Positions 18,575 to 27,905 are shown, numbered from the stretch's first letter. The stretch: 29,616 nucleotides of DNA from Chara braunii (GCA_003427395.1 BFEA01000120.1:344138-373753), one strand, 5' to 3'. Notes: a model not told the origin generated them from the sequence alone. Made by a program: numbers and translations.

Positions 18575-19974
18575 GTAATATGTGGACTTTACTCTCTGCA
18601 TGTTCGTGTTTTCGCCAGATGGTGATGATATACTCCACGCAGTGGATTGGCTGCGATTGACCTATTCGGGAGTATAGAGAGGTGCTTTCACTGTGCCGGT
18701 GATTGTGAGAAATGCGCTATTCCACCTGTCCTTTCAGTTCTGCATGCTTGTCCTTTCAATTTGAAAGTTCTGCTTCGCTGGCGTCTTGGTCACGTGCTTC
18801 GGCAGTTGAAGTGATAATAATGTGGGTGCCGCCGACCATTATGCTTTTGTTATTTTAATCAGGTTAACCATATTTATTACCACGACCTTTGGGACTTCAT
18901 TTCATTTTGGGTAGATCAGATGCGGCTGTATGAAGTGGCAGGTGTATCACCGGGTTTCGTCCCTGGCGACTTCGGCGATTCGACGGCGAATAAGTGTGTG
19001 CGGTCCTTGCGAGCGCTGTACTAGCCGCACCAAAACCGCCTGTCGTCTTTCTACGTGTTTTCGTATTAAATTTTCTGTGCCCTGTGACACACTCATTTTG
19101 GTGGTGCAGCCGATTGTGAAAAAATGCGTTATTCCAACTTGGTGCTAAAAAACTTGAGATTGTGCAGACATACTATGAGTCTGTCCTCATTTTGTGTGTT
19201 TTCGTCTCGATAAGTATGCTCTCTCTGTTGGCATGATTCAATTTGACGATTGGGGTGCGACGTACTCCATTCAAACTTCAAGCAGATAGGCAAGTGATAG
19301 CATCATCGGTGGACTGCGCTTGCACTGCTTGTCCAACGGAAGCGGTCGGTGTTTTCACCAATGTCAAAAACATCTTATATGATGGATGCTCATTCGTGTT
19401 CCGTGTGTCCGTCGCCGATAGGGTGATGGGCCTCGTAAGCGTTGGCTCAGGTAAATCATATTTTTGCAGGGACCTGTTTCCTTGTGCGGACGGGAGGATT
19501 CGAGCATTCGCTTCCCCGTGCATGGGAAAGGCTACCATAGGGGTTGGGTAGCTGCTTGAGGAGGCAAGGCATGGGAATTGCCTCCATGTATATTCAAAGA
19601 CGAAGGCGCTGGGGGAATGATAGCTCGTCGAGCCTCTATGAAGTCACTCATGCGTACTATTCTAGAAACAGTGTGTGAACCACGCTTCCTGAAATGTTCC
19701 AACTCTGGCGAGCCTGGCTATTTGCAATCAGCTGTTTTTCAGTTGGACGTAATCCTCCTGAAGAGTCCCACTGCCAGTGGTGGGGTGGGTGAAACACCTC
19801 GAGGAGTGGCCGCACCGCCGGTTTGGGTGGTTGGGACTTGTCCTTGGGTTGGAGATCGTAGTTATTGTCGAGTAATTATTGAAATTGCTGGTTTCTCTTT
19901 GTTCATCTGGCTTGCGTGCGTATTCGAAGCAAATGACTGGGTGCATTTTTCTCTCATGCTGTGACTGTATGCGC
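18575..19974. other. Unique-looking spacer with unassigned open frames
   Basis: No mobile-element signature was found. Plus-strand frames at 19243-19551 (103 codons) and 19578-19964 (129 codons) are open and not repetitive. Neither has a recognisable domain nor convincing splice sites in phase with the candidate exons. They might be further exons of the same gene or chance. Confidence 0.35.
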
Positions 19975-19988
19975 CGAACAGTCTTGCT

Positions 19989-20472
19989 TTTTTTAATTTT
20001 ATATTATTTTTTAAGGCTAATTCGTTTTAAGCCCAAGCAATTGAATTACCTCTCAAATCTGGACAGAACGGGCTTTCAGGCCTGTTTTTTTAATTCTCAT
20101 TATAGTATTATTACAGGGAACCCCGTACCAGCCACATCTGTGCTCAAGCCTCCAACGAGGGAGCATCCGGGAGCTGCACCCACCAGCAGGTGCGATACCT
20201 GCTACAGCAGATTGGCCATACTGGCCAGGGGTCAGCCGGTAGCATCAGGACCCGAGCTTATTCGATGGGCCAGTCCCTATGAACCCCTCCTGTCCCCTCC
20301 CCCTATGAACATCAGCAGTCTCTGCTAAATGCCACTCGGGGGTACCAATGACCTATCTCTAGGTGGCGGGCGCGAAGCTTGCCCAGGAAGGCACATGAGG
20401 CCAATGGGCATTGAACCTAAGACCCCCTGTATGCCACTTGTGCACCTCACCAACTGAGCTAGGCTGCTGGAT
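19989..20472 (-). mobile_element. SINE S2, tRNA-derived, with 14-bp target duplication
   Basis: CGAACAGTCTTGCT (19975-19988) and CGAACAGTCTTTCT (20473-20486) flank the element with one mismatch. On the minus strand the head (20470-20399) reads CCTAGCTCAGTTGG (A box) and GGTTCAATGCC (B box), and the body from GTGCCTTCCTGGGCA matches S1. The 3' end is AT-rich with a short A-run. The divergence from S1 shows a multi-copy family of some age. Confidence 0.85.
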
Positions 20473-20499
20473 CGAACAGTCTTTCTCGTCTCATCTCAT

Positions 20500-20760
20500 C
20501 TTATCTGTTTCGTTTTTTCCTTTTTGTTTTTGTTTTTTTGAACCTGTCCCACCTCTAGGATAGGTGATAAGAGCACCCCCCCACCCCCCTAGCGGGCTTC
20601 CTGGATGCTCCGATCTAGTGGTCGGGAGCCTCACCTGCTGGAAACCGGGTCCAGCGTCCCATTATACATCAAAGGTCTGAGCATATCCCCTTGTCATTCA
20701 CAGTTCTCCAAATGCTCCACCACGTGCTGAGAACCGGGCCCAGCGTCCCATATAGAATTA
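20500..20760 (-). mobile_element. R1 repeat copy e, with partly duplicated core
   Basis: After a T-rich start (20510-20540) come GGTGATAAGAGCACC, CACCTGCTGGAAACCGGGTC and CAGCGTCCCA. The last part is repeated in diverged form at 20715-20752 (GAGAACCGGGCCCAGCGTCC). It is adjacent to SINE S2. Confidence 0.5.
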
Positions 20761-20807
20761 CACAAGTCATTTGAGATACCGGGGCCATTAGAGAACCTCC
20801 ATTCCCA

Positions 20808-20956
20808 TTTTCCTTATGCTACCGTCTTGGAGTCTTCATCCAAATATTAAAGCGCCCTGTATCTAGCCTGAAAGTCGCCCTGAATGCAGCTGTAAAGAGG
20901 GGTATCCTTTAACCTTTTGCTTTTGCCCCACTGTCTATTTCATAAGCTGCTACAAT
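20808..20956. repeat. Dispersed repeat paired with 9404-9559
   Basis: Aligns with 9404-9559 across AAGCGCCCTGTATCTAGCCT and GCCCTGAATGCAGCTGTAAA, and is also followed directly by a TTAA-family element (M7). Confidence 0.65.
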
Positions 20957-20960
20957 TTCA

Positions 20961-21090
20961 AACCACCAGTACTTCAGAGCCACCTTTGCCAGGGTTCCAA
21001 ACGCCATGCGCGCCAAAGGACAACGACCGGACGCGGCTGCGGGTACCTACCCACGAAAGTTGCGGGCCTTGGGGCAACATGCAAGGTGAT
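20961..21090. mobile_element. TTAA-family MITE M7
   Basis: Left end AACCACCAGTACTTCAGAGC follows TTCA, as in M6. The right side ends GGTGAT before TTAA (21091-21094). The interior CCAAACGCCATGCGCGCCAA matches M6 (CCAAACGCCCTGCGTGCCAA). It is 130 bp and shorter than M6 because the central near-palindrome is missing. Confidence 0.55.
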
Positions 21091-21115
21091 TTAACATTGT
21101 ACCCTGCCCCAGTAA

Positions 21116-21272
21116 ACCACCAGTACTTTGTGAAAATGCTCCTGTATACGCAGAGCGAAATTTGGAATGAAGGGGCCTGGGCCGGTAGGCCCGATTCAGC
21201 CAAGTGGAAACGGCGCGCTTTCCACTTTTGGCTGGCCGTATACGCAGAGCGAATTCAGGAAGTACTGGTGGT
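21116..21272. mobile_element. TTAA-family MITE M8
   Basis: Left end ACCACCAGTACTTTG follows GTAA (a TTAA with one change); right end GGAAGTACTGGTGGT precedes TTAA (21273-21276). TATACGCAGAGCGAA occurs twice inside in direct orientation (about 21147 and 21239), 92 bp apart. It is 157 bp and non-coding. Confidence 0.68.
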
Positions 21273-21276
21273 TTAA

Positions 21277-21875
21277 CTGTGAGACGTGTGGGACGTGTGG
21301 GACGAGTGTAGTTGGGTACACCATTTCCCCGGAGTATTCTTGTGAAGTTAGTACTTGTCTTGGGACATCACTTTCACCCCAGCTCACTTATTAGCCTATT
21401 CGTTGAGAGAAGGTTAACCGAGGCCTGATGAGTTTTCAGAAATTTCTCATTCCATTTATAAGAAAACTCAAAAGGCCTTTTTAATGAAACTTGTCACCCA
21501 TGCATAGAGTCCACACCATACTAACTAACAGCAAAAAAGAAAAAAAAAAGAAGACGAAAAAGAAAAAAAGAAAAAAAGCATACGACTTCAAGGCAAAGGT
21601 GCCCATTCATGCAAATTCCGTCAACAAATTTGCCCAACCCAAATTTCAGAAACGCCAACAGAGGAATTTAGAACAGTCCAAAAGCCACCAAAGTTGGCAC
21701 ACACCAACCTTGACCTTAAAACAAAAAACAGGCCCGACAAAAAAAAAAGAAAACAAAAAAAAAAAATCAAAAACCTAATCGGTTTTGGGCCTGTTGGACA
21801 GGACCTGAAAATAGCGGGGGGGTCCCCGTTAACCATTAATGGAGAAATGTACCGACATTGAACGAAAACAGGATC
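21277..21875. other. Non-coding spacer with A-rich tracts
   Basis: A-rich segments lie at about 21531-21580 and 21720-21770. I see no gene or element termini. The open frames here are lysine-rich by composition only. Confidence 0.5.
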
Positions 21876-21879
21876 TCCT

Positions 21880-21945
21880 CCGTTAGGTGTTTGCCTGAGA
21901 TGAAGCTGTTGATTGTGCGTTCGATTCCAGGATTGGACACGTTCA
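21880..21945 (+). other. tRNA-like fragment (possible SINE head)
   Basis: GCGTTCGATTCCAGG is a good B box, preceded about 45 bp upstream by CCGTTAGGTGTTTG, a poor A box. No cloverleaf forms. It could be a decayed SINE head. Confidence 0.25.
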
Positions 21946-22042
21946 TCTCGATTCTATGATTTTTATCACTTTTGGAAAAAAAAGTTTAATTTTTTTATGC
22001 TTCTGGCTGTGTAAGACATGCCAGCTTCTTGTGGCTTGTTTG

Positions 22043-22051
22043 TTTTGCGCA

Positions 22052-22082
<31 letters not shown>

Positions 22083-22092
22083 GCGCATCTTG
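22043..22092. repeat. Poly(T) between short direct repeats
   Basis: GCGCATC at 22047-22053 recurs at 22083-22089, separated by CTC and a T-run. It resembles the tail-only insertions at 24065 and 27829. The duplication is only 7 bp plus ambiguous T. Confidence 0.5.
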
Positions 22093-22164
22093 CCGTTTTT
22101 GCTGGGCTTTGGTGGTGCTCGTAAGACCGCACTCCAGAGTCCAGCTGATAGCACAGATAAAATA

Positions 22165-22235
22165 ATCTGAGTTGATGTACGAAGAGAGAGAGAAAAAGAG
22201 AGAGAAAGAGAGAGAAAGAGAGGGAAGGAAGGTAC
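22165..22235. repeat. GA-rich microsatellite
   Basis: Irregular GAGAGA and GAAAGA repeats. Confidence 0.85.
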
Positions 22236-22497
22236 ACCAATGGGATCATTCCGTTATGCATGCAATCAACACTAAGAAATGGAAGATCGATCGGCAAGTC
22301 CAACAGCATGTACACTAAGAGATGGCAGGCAAACCGGGACCACCACTTCCACATGCAAACGAAGAGAGAGAAGGCATATCGAAACCACCAGTTCGTCAAA
22401 AAAAAAAAAAAAANGTCCTACACTGAAATGCTTGCCACAATGCCGCCCTTATTCCTCCTCGGGTCTCACTTCTTCGTCCAAGCCCTCCCTTCCATCT

Positions 22498-22516
22498 CCC
22501 CCCCCCCCCCCCCCTT

Positions 22517-22571
<55 letters not shown>

Positions 22572-22588
22572 CTTTCACCCCTTATCCT

Positions 22589-22675
<87 letters not shown>
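22498..22675. repeat. C17-T22-A33 block and A86 homopolymer
   Basis: 17 C, then 22 T directly joined to 33 A, then 20 bp of ordinary sequence, then 86 A. The T-A junction could form a homopolymer hairpin and may mark head-to-head A-tails. Run lengths in an assembly are unreliable. Confidence 0.85.
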
Positions 22676-22678
<3 letters not shown>

Positions 22679-22679
22679 C

Positions 22680-23160
22680 TGCACACATTCTGATTGCACA
22701 AGCAAAAGAACAAAAGACCACACTCTTGCGGCCAATTCCCTGGCGCATTTCGTCCACGCAGCACGCGGACTCTTCAGGAGGACAAGACAAACTCCCTAAT
22801 GAAGAATGACCATCGCTACCTGGGGCCCCTCCTCCCTTAGCCTCGCCTCCATTTATACTATCCTACTCCGACTCGTCGGCAACGAAACACAGCACACATT
22901 GCCACGAAAGCAGACTTCGTGACGATCCGCTTCATACTGTCTTCATGTACGACGACGACCTGACGGGCCACATCACCTGCAAGCATCAGAATCTCACACA
23001 GGGCCATAGCGCTGATGCGGGAAGGTCCGAACGCCTCCACTCTCATCCATGCGTATACCCACAAGACGATACCCGTCAAGTCCCGGAGTCGACCCAAAGT
23101 CATTGCGAGTTGATGTATGATCATCGCAGAAAAAATGCAATTGATAATGAGTGGAAGCAG
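22680..23160. other. Unassigned region
   Basis: Open frames exist on both strands (for example minus 22858-23187), but I found no domain, repeat partner or splice evidence. Confidence 0.4.
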
Positions 23161-23164
23161 ATAA

Positions 23165-23450
23165 TGAAGAAGACAGGCCGTTTTCACCCGAATAGTACGC
23201 CCAGTGATTATTGCTGCATCTGGACTGGAAGTTACCCTGGATACAGCTGCAATGACTTGGCGTTCTATTTGAATGGAGACGGTAGAAGGGCACGATTCAA
23301 GGTGAACAGAAAGTCAGCGAAGAGCTCTCTGCCGATGACGAGACTACCATCTTCACCCGAATAGAACCCCCAGTCCTATTACCTCTGCATCCAGACTGCA
23401 AGTTGCCCTGAATACTGATATAATGACTCACCGTTCTATTCGGTAGAAGA
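23165..23450. repeat. Two diverged copies of the 9404/20808 repeat
   Basis: CACCCGAATAGTACGCCCAG (23186) and CACCCGAATAGAACCCCCAG (23354) start two related units, each with CTGCATC, a GGAAGTT or CAAGTTG step, CCCTG and a sequence like AATACAGCTGCAATGAC. The same order occurs at 9425-9485 and 20837-20900. Confidence 0.5.
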
Positions 23451-23808
23451 GACTAATTGCCGACGAGACAGGCCACCGGGAAAGGACCTCCCCTTTCAAG
23501 TTGGAGTTTGTCTGTTCTTTCCGTATTTTGTGGTGCGCTGGGACATGTATTAAGAATTTGCAACATTTGTGTTTCAAATTTCATTTTTAAATTTTTTTTT
23601 TTTCAATTGCATTGTGAAGTGTCTTGCCCTTTACGGGGTCGGCGGACCTTGCCACTGTTCGTATAGCGGGGACCACCGAGTCCCACTTACCTGCATTCTC
23701 CATTTTTGACCATAGATTATGTCCGATCAATGGCCCGAAATCAAAGCTCCGGCCAAGTGGGACTTTTGGCACGGGGTACCAAATTACAAAGGACTGATGA
23801 TGACAATC
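23451..23808. other. Unassigned spacer
   Basis: Contains a short T12 run near 23591. I see no gene or element. Confidence 0.4.
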
Positions 23809-23812
23809 TTAT

Positions 23813-24015
23813 ACCACCAGTACTTGGCCCCGCTATAGCTAACGAGCCCCAGAGCACCCTGCGCGCCGAGTTTTGACAAACCGCCAGCGCGACTTTTTGC
23901 TTTCGTTTTCGCTGGCGCCTCCAGCCATTGTGGTCCGGTACCCTGAAGCCCTAAAGGCGCGGCGCATTAAAAAAAAGCGCCACCGCAGCCGATGTATGGG
24001 CCAAGTACTGGTGGT
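23813..24015. mobile_element. TTAA-family MITE M10, best-preserved inverted repeats
   Basis: The outermost 18 bp, ACCACCAGTACTTGGCCC and its reverse complement, are perfectly inverted over a 203-bp element. The interior contains CCTGCGCGCC and GCTGGCGCCTCCAGCCATTG, matching M3 and M6. The flanks are TTAT and TTCC rather than TTAA, so the target duplication has decayed or the call of the last base is off. Confidence 0.72.
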
Positions 24016-24044
24016 TTCCCTTATTAATTTCTTTTTTCGAGTTC

Positions 24045-24142
24045 TGCCTGTGCCTGGATAAGAACTCAGGTCTTAAAAAAAAAAACCTCAAGTCTGTCTT
24101 GCAGTAATTCAGAGGTGTACCACCTGAGCTAAGGCCAGTTGG
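24045..24142 (-). mobile_element. SINE head S3 interrupted by an A-run
   Basis: On minus, CCTTAGCTCAGGTGGTACAC holds an A box, and GAGTTCTTATCCAGG sits where the B box should be. Between them, 24065-24073 (CTCAGGTCT) and 24087-24095 (CTCAAGTCT) flank A11. If one copy plus the A-run is removed, the head aligns without gaps to S5 at 27740-27790. The SINE body is not recognisable downstream. Confidence 0.6.
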
Positions 24143-24343
24143 TCCGGCTTGTCCTCTTAGGTGCGGCCGCTTGAAGATATTTTGGGAAGGACTAGGGTCT
24201 GCATTACCTTGACGCACACCCCCGTAGAAGTGCCATTTTGTAGACCTTGCGGATGTTGCGGCGGACCGCAGCACTGCGCCGCAGGAAGCATCTCACTTCG
24301 CCTATGATTTGTGCAGAGGCCAAATAAATATCATTACCCCCTC

Positions 24344-24346
<3 letters not shown>

Positions 24347-24391
<45 letters not shown>
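24347..24391 (-). repeat. T45 homopolymer, possible A-tail of a minus-strand retrocopy
   Basis: 45 T on plus. On the minus strand it follows CAATATATTTG-rich sequence and an open frame from 24627. It could be a retroposed fragment, but I see no target duplication and recognise no parent. Confidence 0.5.
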
Positions 24392-24392
<1 letters not shown>

Positions 24393-25080
24393 TGAAACAA
24401 TGTTGCAATATATTTGTGGGGAACAGCCCAGGACTGATTAGTGCCTCTATGGGTTCACCGAACAAAAAAGGGTTCCACTTCGAAAGCCCATCAGCTCTTT
24501 CTGCATGGATTGGTTGGGGTGCTTTTGCAGGACTACCGTAGTGGTTGCATATGCAGTTGCAGGAGAGCGGCCAGAAGTAAACAAAAAGTCCTTTTCTCTC
24601 CGACTTTGTGGGATTTTTTCTTCTCACTTTTTGGCTTGGCGGTGTGTCTTGCTCTTCCAGCTAAGCCACGTTTCCAGATGTACAGGATAGGTGGTGCTGG
24701 GCCCCGTTCCCGGCCGTCAATAAAAGTTTTCCATCTCAGAAAGAAACAAAACAAAGAAAAGAGTCAAAAGACTAAATTTGAACTCTATCCTTCTTTGTGG
24801 ATCGTAGGGGCTATAGTACACTACACTACCACCGGTTTTCTTTCGGACACAAAAAAATTGCTGAAATAGTAAAATTGCTAGGCTGCTCCACGGGCCGCGC
24901 TGCAACCTGGTTGTCGCCCGGTGTGGGGGGACGGGCCACCTGGCTGGTTGTCCTGCCCCGTTGGCCACCGCGCGACCCCAGCGCATTGGAGAAGGGAGGG
25001 GGGCGTCCAACTGTTTTCTGCATGGGGGGGCTTTTTTCGCCTCCACAGAAGGCCGTCCAGGCCAAAAGAAAAAAAAAAAA
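24392..25080. other. Unassigned region
   Basis: CAATAAAAG at 24717 on plus is a possible polyadenylation signal. Open frames on both strands have no recognisable domain. Confidence 0.35.
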
Positions 25081-25082
25081 TC

Positions 25083-25205
25083 AGGTCCGGTAGGCCCCGA
25101 TTTCACCGATTTCAAATCAGGACCAATCTGGGCAGTCGATCTCAAAGATCGACGGCCCAGAGGGGCAGCAATTTGAAATCGATGAGGGCAGGCCTGCTGG
25201 CCCCC
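25083..25205. repeat. Near-perfect hairpin (foldback)
   Basis: The arms 25104-25142 and 25146-25184 pair around a 3-nt CAA loop. Inner pairing GTCGATCT/AGATCGAC is perfect, followed by CTGGGC/GCCCAG with one mismatch, and outer pairing CGATTTCAAAT/ATTTGAAATCG. Weaker pairing extends to about 25083 and 25205. It could be a small foldback element or a precursor-like RNA hairpin. Confidence 0.75.
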
Positions 25206-25320
25206 ATTCCCCCCCCCACACGAACACTCCCCCCCGCCATGTCTCCCCGTTCCCTCCCCCGCACGACACATCCCTCCGTCACCATTTGTCGACGGCAACT
25301 CCGACAAATCCCGCCAACAC

Positions 25321-25592
25321 CGTTTCTTCTTCTTCGTCGTCGTCTTGCGCTTCTTCTTCTTCTTCTTCTTCTTCTTCTTCTTCTTGCCCTTCTTCTTCTT
25401 CTTCACCCACGTTTCGTGCCCCCCTGCCCACCATCCTTCACCACCCGTCTTCTTCTTCTTCTTCTTCGTTTCTTCTTCGCTTCTTCTTCTTCTTCTTCTT
25501 CTTCTTCTTCTTCTTCTTCTTCTTCTTCTTCTTCGCTTCTTCTTCTTCTTCTTCTTCTCCCCCTTCACCGCTTCTTCTTCTTCTTCTTCTTG
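25321..25592. repeat. (TTC)n microsatellite
   Basis: Long interrupted TTC repeat with GCTTC and GTC variants. It creates long spurious open frames in several frames. Confidence 0.95.
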
Positions 25593-25784
25593 GCAACCAT
25601 CTCGTGACCCTCTGCTCCTCTTTTCCCCGCGCTCGTCCACTTCCCCCAAATCTTCCTCCTCCCCTCCCCCCGCCCCCCATAAACAGAAATAAATAAATTT
25701 AATAAACTTACAAAGTGGAATGCATTTCTCACCGATTCTGGCAATTTTCTCCAAATTAATCCACTTGTGATATTCTAAATTAAC

Positions 25785-25891
25785 TCACCAAATAGCCAAA
25801 GCGACTCAAATAGCCAAAGCACTCAAATAGCCAAAGTCAGTCAAATAGCCACAGTGAGTCAAACAGCCATAGTACTCACATAGCCAAAGTC
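25785..25891. repeat. Minisatellite, 14-18 bp unit
   Basis: Six to seven imperfect copies of CTCAAATAGCCAAAG, with spacing variants such as GTCAGTCAAATAGCC. Confidence 0.85.
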
Positions 25892-26012
25892 AAGGATCTC
25901 ACCAACTAGGACCGGAACCGATTACAGCCACAGAAAATGAACAAAAGTGAAAAGCGAAAGCCAAACATACAAAACCAACACATCTTCCCAGCTGCGTAGC
26001 GCAGAGAACATG

Positions 26013-26226
26013 TTGGCCGGTTTCGATAACACCAGAACACACACATTCTGGCGTGTTCACAAATACGTACGTACTCCCATACATTTGGGGGTTATTTATA
26101 AAAAAAAAATAATAATAATTTGCTTTTTAATGATTTGGCCGGTTTCATTAACACCAGAAAACACACATTCCGATGATTCCGGTGTGTTCACAAATACGTA
26201 CGTACTCCCATACATGGGGGTTATTT
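26013..26226. repeat. Direct repeat of about 90 bp
   Basis: TTGGCCGGTTTC..TAACACCAG through TTCACAAATACGTACGTACT, CCCATACAT and GGGGGTTATTTAT occurs at 26013-26099 and 26135-26226, with a small insertion (CGATGATTC) in the second copy. The spacer is A/T-rich. Confidence 0.85.
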
Positions 26227-26469
26227 ATTTTTATTTTTTTTAAGTTTTTTTTTTTAATGATTTTTAGAACTTTGTTTCTTTAATGATGTTTATAACTTTT
26301 TTTTTAGTTTTTTTTTTTTTCGTTGTGATTTTTAGCTCACATTCTCCGCCGATCCACGGACAGGGTGCTACACAGCCTCCCAGAATGCTTTTTTTTTTTT
26401 TTTTTTTTTTTGTTGGGCCACAGCCTTGGGATATCATCATTGAATCGACCGACCCCATGCATCTGATAT

Positions 26470-26545
26470 TATCTGGATTCGGACTTGACTCTGCATTTCA
26501 AGTTTCGACAGTCCATGGGTCTACCAGCTAAGCTAGGCTTGGGAA
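26470..26545 (-). other. tRNA-like sequence (SINE head or tRNA pseudogene)
   Basis: On minus, CCTAGCTTAGCTGGTAGACC is a good A box and AAGTCCGAATCC a fair B box, 50 bp apart. The arms do not form a full cloverleaf. Probably a decayed SINE head. Confidence 0.4.
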
Positions 26546-26671
26546 GTACGTTTTGATGTAGGGCTTGGGCATTGGGGCCAAATTAAATAAACATTCGGGT
26601 GGTCAGGGGGCACATCTTAAAATCAGAAAAAAAGAAAAGACACGAACACCCACAGCCAAGGAGGAGCTACA

Positions 26672-26851
26672 GGGCCGAGGTCCCACTGCCGAAGAGGATT
26701 GGATTGAACAACGCCTGAATCTGGACACGTTCGTGCAAAGGTGCAGAATACCTCTTATGATTTGCTTTTCAGCCTTTTCTGCATCTCTGAATGAAACACG
26801 TCCACATTCAGGAGCTCAATCCAATCCTCTTCGCTAGTAGGACCTCGGCCC
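26672..26851. repeat. Foldback element copy A
   Basis: The arms start GGGCCGAGGTCC and are complementary over about 80 bp each; AAGAGGATTGGATTGA is perfect between them, and they meet at a short loop near 26755. All four arms of copies A and B align. Each arm, read outward-in, can be translated with a conserved DWIE..LN.D.F pattern, which may mean an exon fragment was captured and inverted. Confidence 0.8.
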
Positions 26852-27264
26852 AGGCGAAACACACACAAGAGTCCAAGAGCCAAAGCAAAACAATCCGCAC
26901 GTTCAAATAAAGAAACGGTCCAATTTCTTTAACATCAGTTAAAACTTGAAACTTGAAACTTGAAAGCATAAAATATAAAATTATTAAAATACGAGAAAAA
27001 AAAAAAGAAAAAGAAAAAACAGGTCTGCCTTAGGCACGTTAAACCACCAGTCCATCACCCCCTGTACTGTTCATTTTTTTTGTCGACAAGTACCAGACCA
27101 AAATCTACAGTGATCAGGCATGGAGGAGGCTTGGTGGGGGTGGGGCTGGAGGGCCCACAATTGAAAGAGAGTGCCACTGTGTGACAGCCACACCGCACTA
27201 GGCACACTCTGCAAGCTTTTGGATGCCCCGTCGTTTCCGTGAAAACCGCCCTCCCAGCTCAGCA

Positions 27265-27420
27265 GGGCGGACTGCTGTTCCTCAGTTGGTACACCCAAGA
27301 AATGTTGAAATGCAGACCGGAGTTCGAGTCCATCTGCCATAAGATTATGTCTAGACTTTCTCAGCGTTTTGGCTAGGGAAGTGCAATCATGACACCTCAA
27401 GGCCGTGGCCCTTTCTAAAG
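27265..27420 (+). mobile_element. Short SINE S4
   Basis: CTCAGTTGGTACACC (from 27281) and GGAGTTCGAGTCC (from 27319) form A and B boxes of a tRNA-like head. The 3' end CACCTCAAGGCCGTGGCCCT (27393-27412) precedes an A-rich tail and resembles the 3' ends of S5 and S1 (CCTCAAGGCCATCGCCCTTC). No target duplication was identified. Confidence 0.6.
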
Positions 27421-27594
27421 AAAAAGGAAGGAAAAAAAATATCAACAGAAAAAGAAAAAAAAAAAACTGCATGCCAACTCAGCAGGGCGGACAGCTGCAT
27501 TCGAATCTAAATAAAAAGGAAGGAAAAAAAATATCAACAGAAAAAGACAAAAAAAACTGCATGTCAAGTCGCAGGGCGGACAGCTGCATTCGAA
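27421..27594. repeat. Tandem duplication of an 81-85 bp unit
   Basis: AAAAAGGAAGG, AATATCAACAG, ACTGCATG and GGGCGGACAGCTGCATTCGA occur in the same order at 27421-27505 and 27514-27594. The unit contains CAGCAGGGCGGAC, also present at 27258 in S4. Confidence 0.85.
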
Positions 27595-27726
27595 ACAAAG
27601 CAAAGGAAAGAGCCCACAGACATAGATCAGGGCAGACTCACAGTAGGAATGTATCTGACTGAAATTACGGTCAGACCTCGATGAATCTGACTGCGATCAC
27701 GTCCAGAGCTTAGTAGAACAAGAATT

Positions 27727-27905
27727 GGAGTATGACCTCCGTTGGTACACCCACGAACTCTTGAAATACAGCCCTAAGTTCGAATCCAGGTCCCATAGAC
27801 ATAATTCGGAAATACCTGTTGCTCTCACTGATGATACCTCGTTTTTTTTTTGTTTTTTTTTTTCCAATGATGATACCTCAAGAACGTGGCCCTGTAAAAG
27901 CAAAG
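27727..27905 (+). mobile_element. Short SINE S5 with a tail-only insertion
   Basis: The head has CCGTTGGTACACCC and the B box AAGTTCGAATCC (27776-27787). The 3' end ACCTCAAGAACGTGGCCCTG matches S4. Within it TGATGATACCTC is present twice (27829-27840, 27868-27879), flanking 27 bp that are nearly all T. S4 lacks this insertion. Confidence 0.65.

Noticed and set aside
24717-25754. 345-codon minus-strand open frame rich in K, R and E
   Set aside because: Most of it is the (TTC)n microsatellite and poly(T) read on the opposite strand; the rest has no recognisable domain.
26360-26430. CACAGCCT repeated on both sides of a T22 run as another tail-only insertion
   Set aside because: The 8-bp matches are not adjacent to the homopolymer edges, so the required structure is missing.
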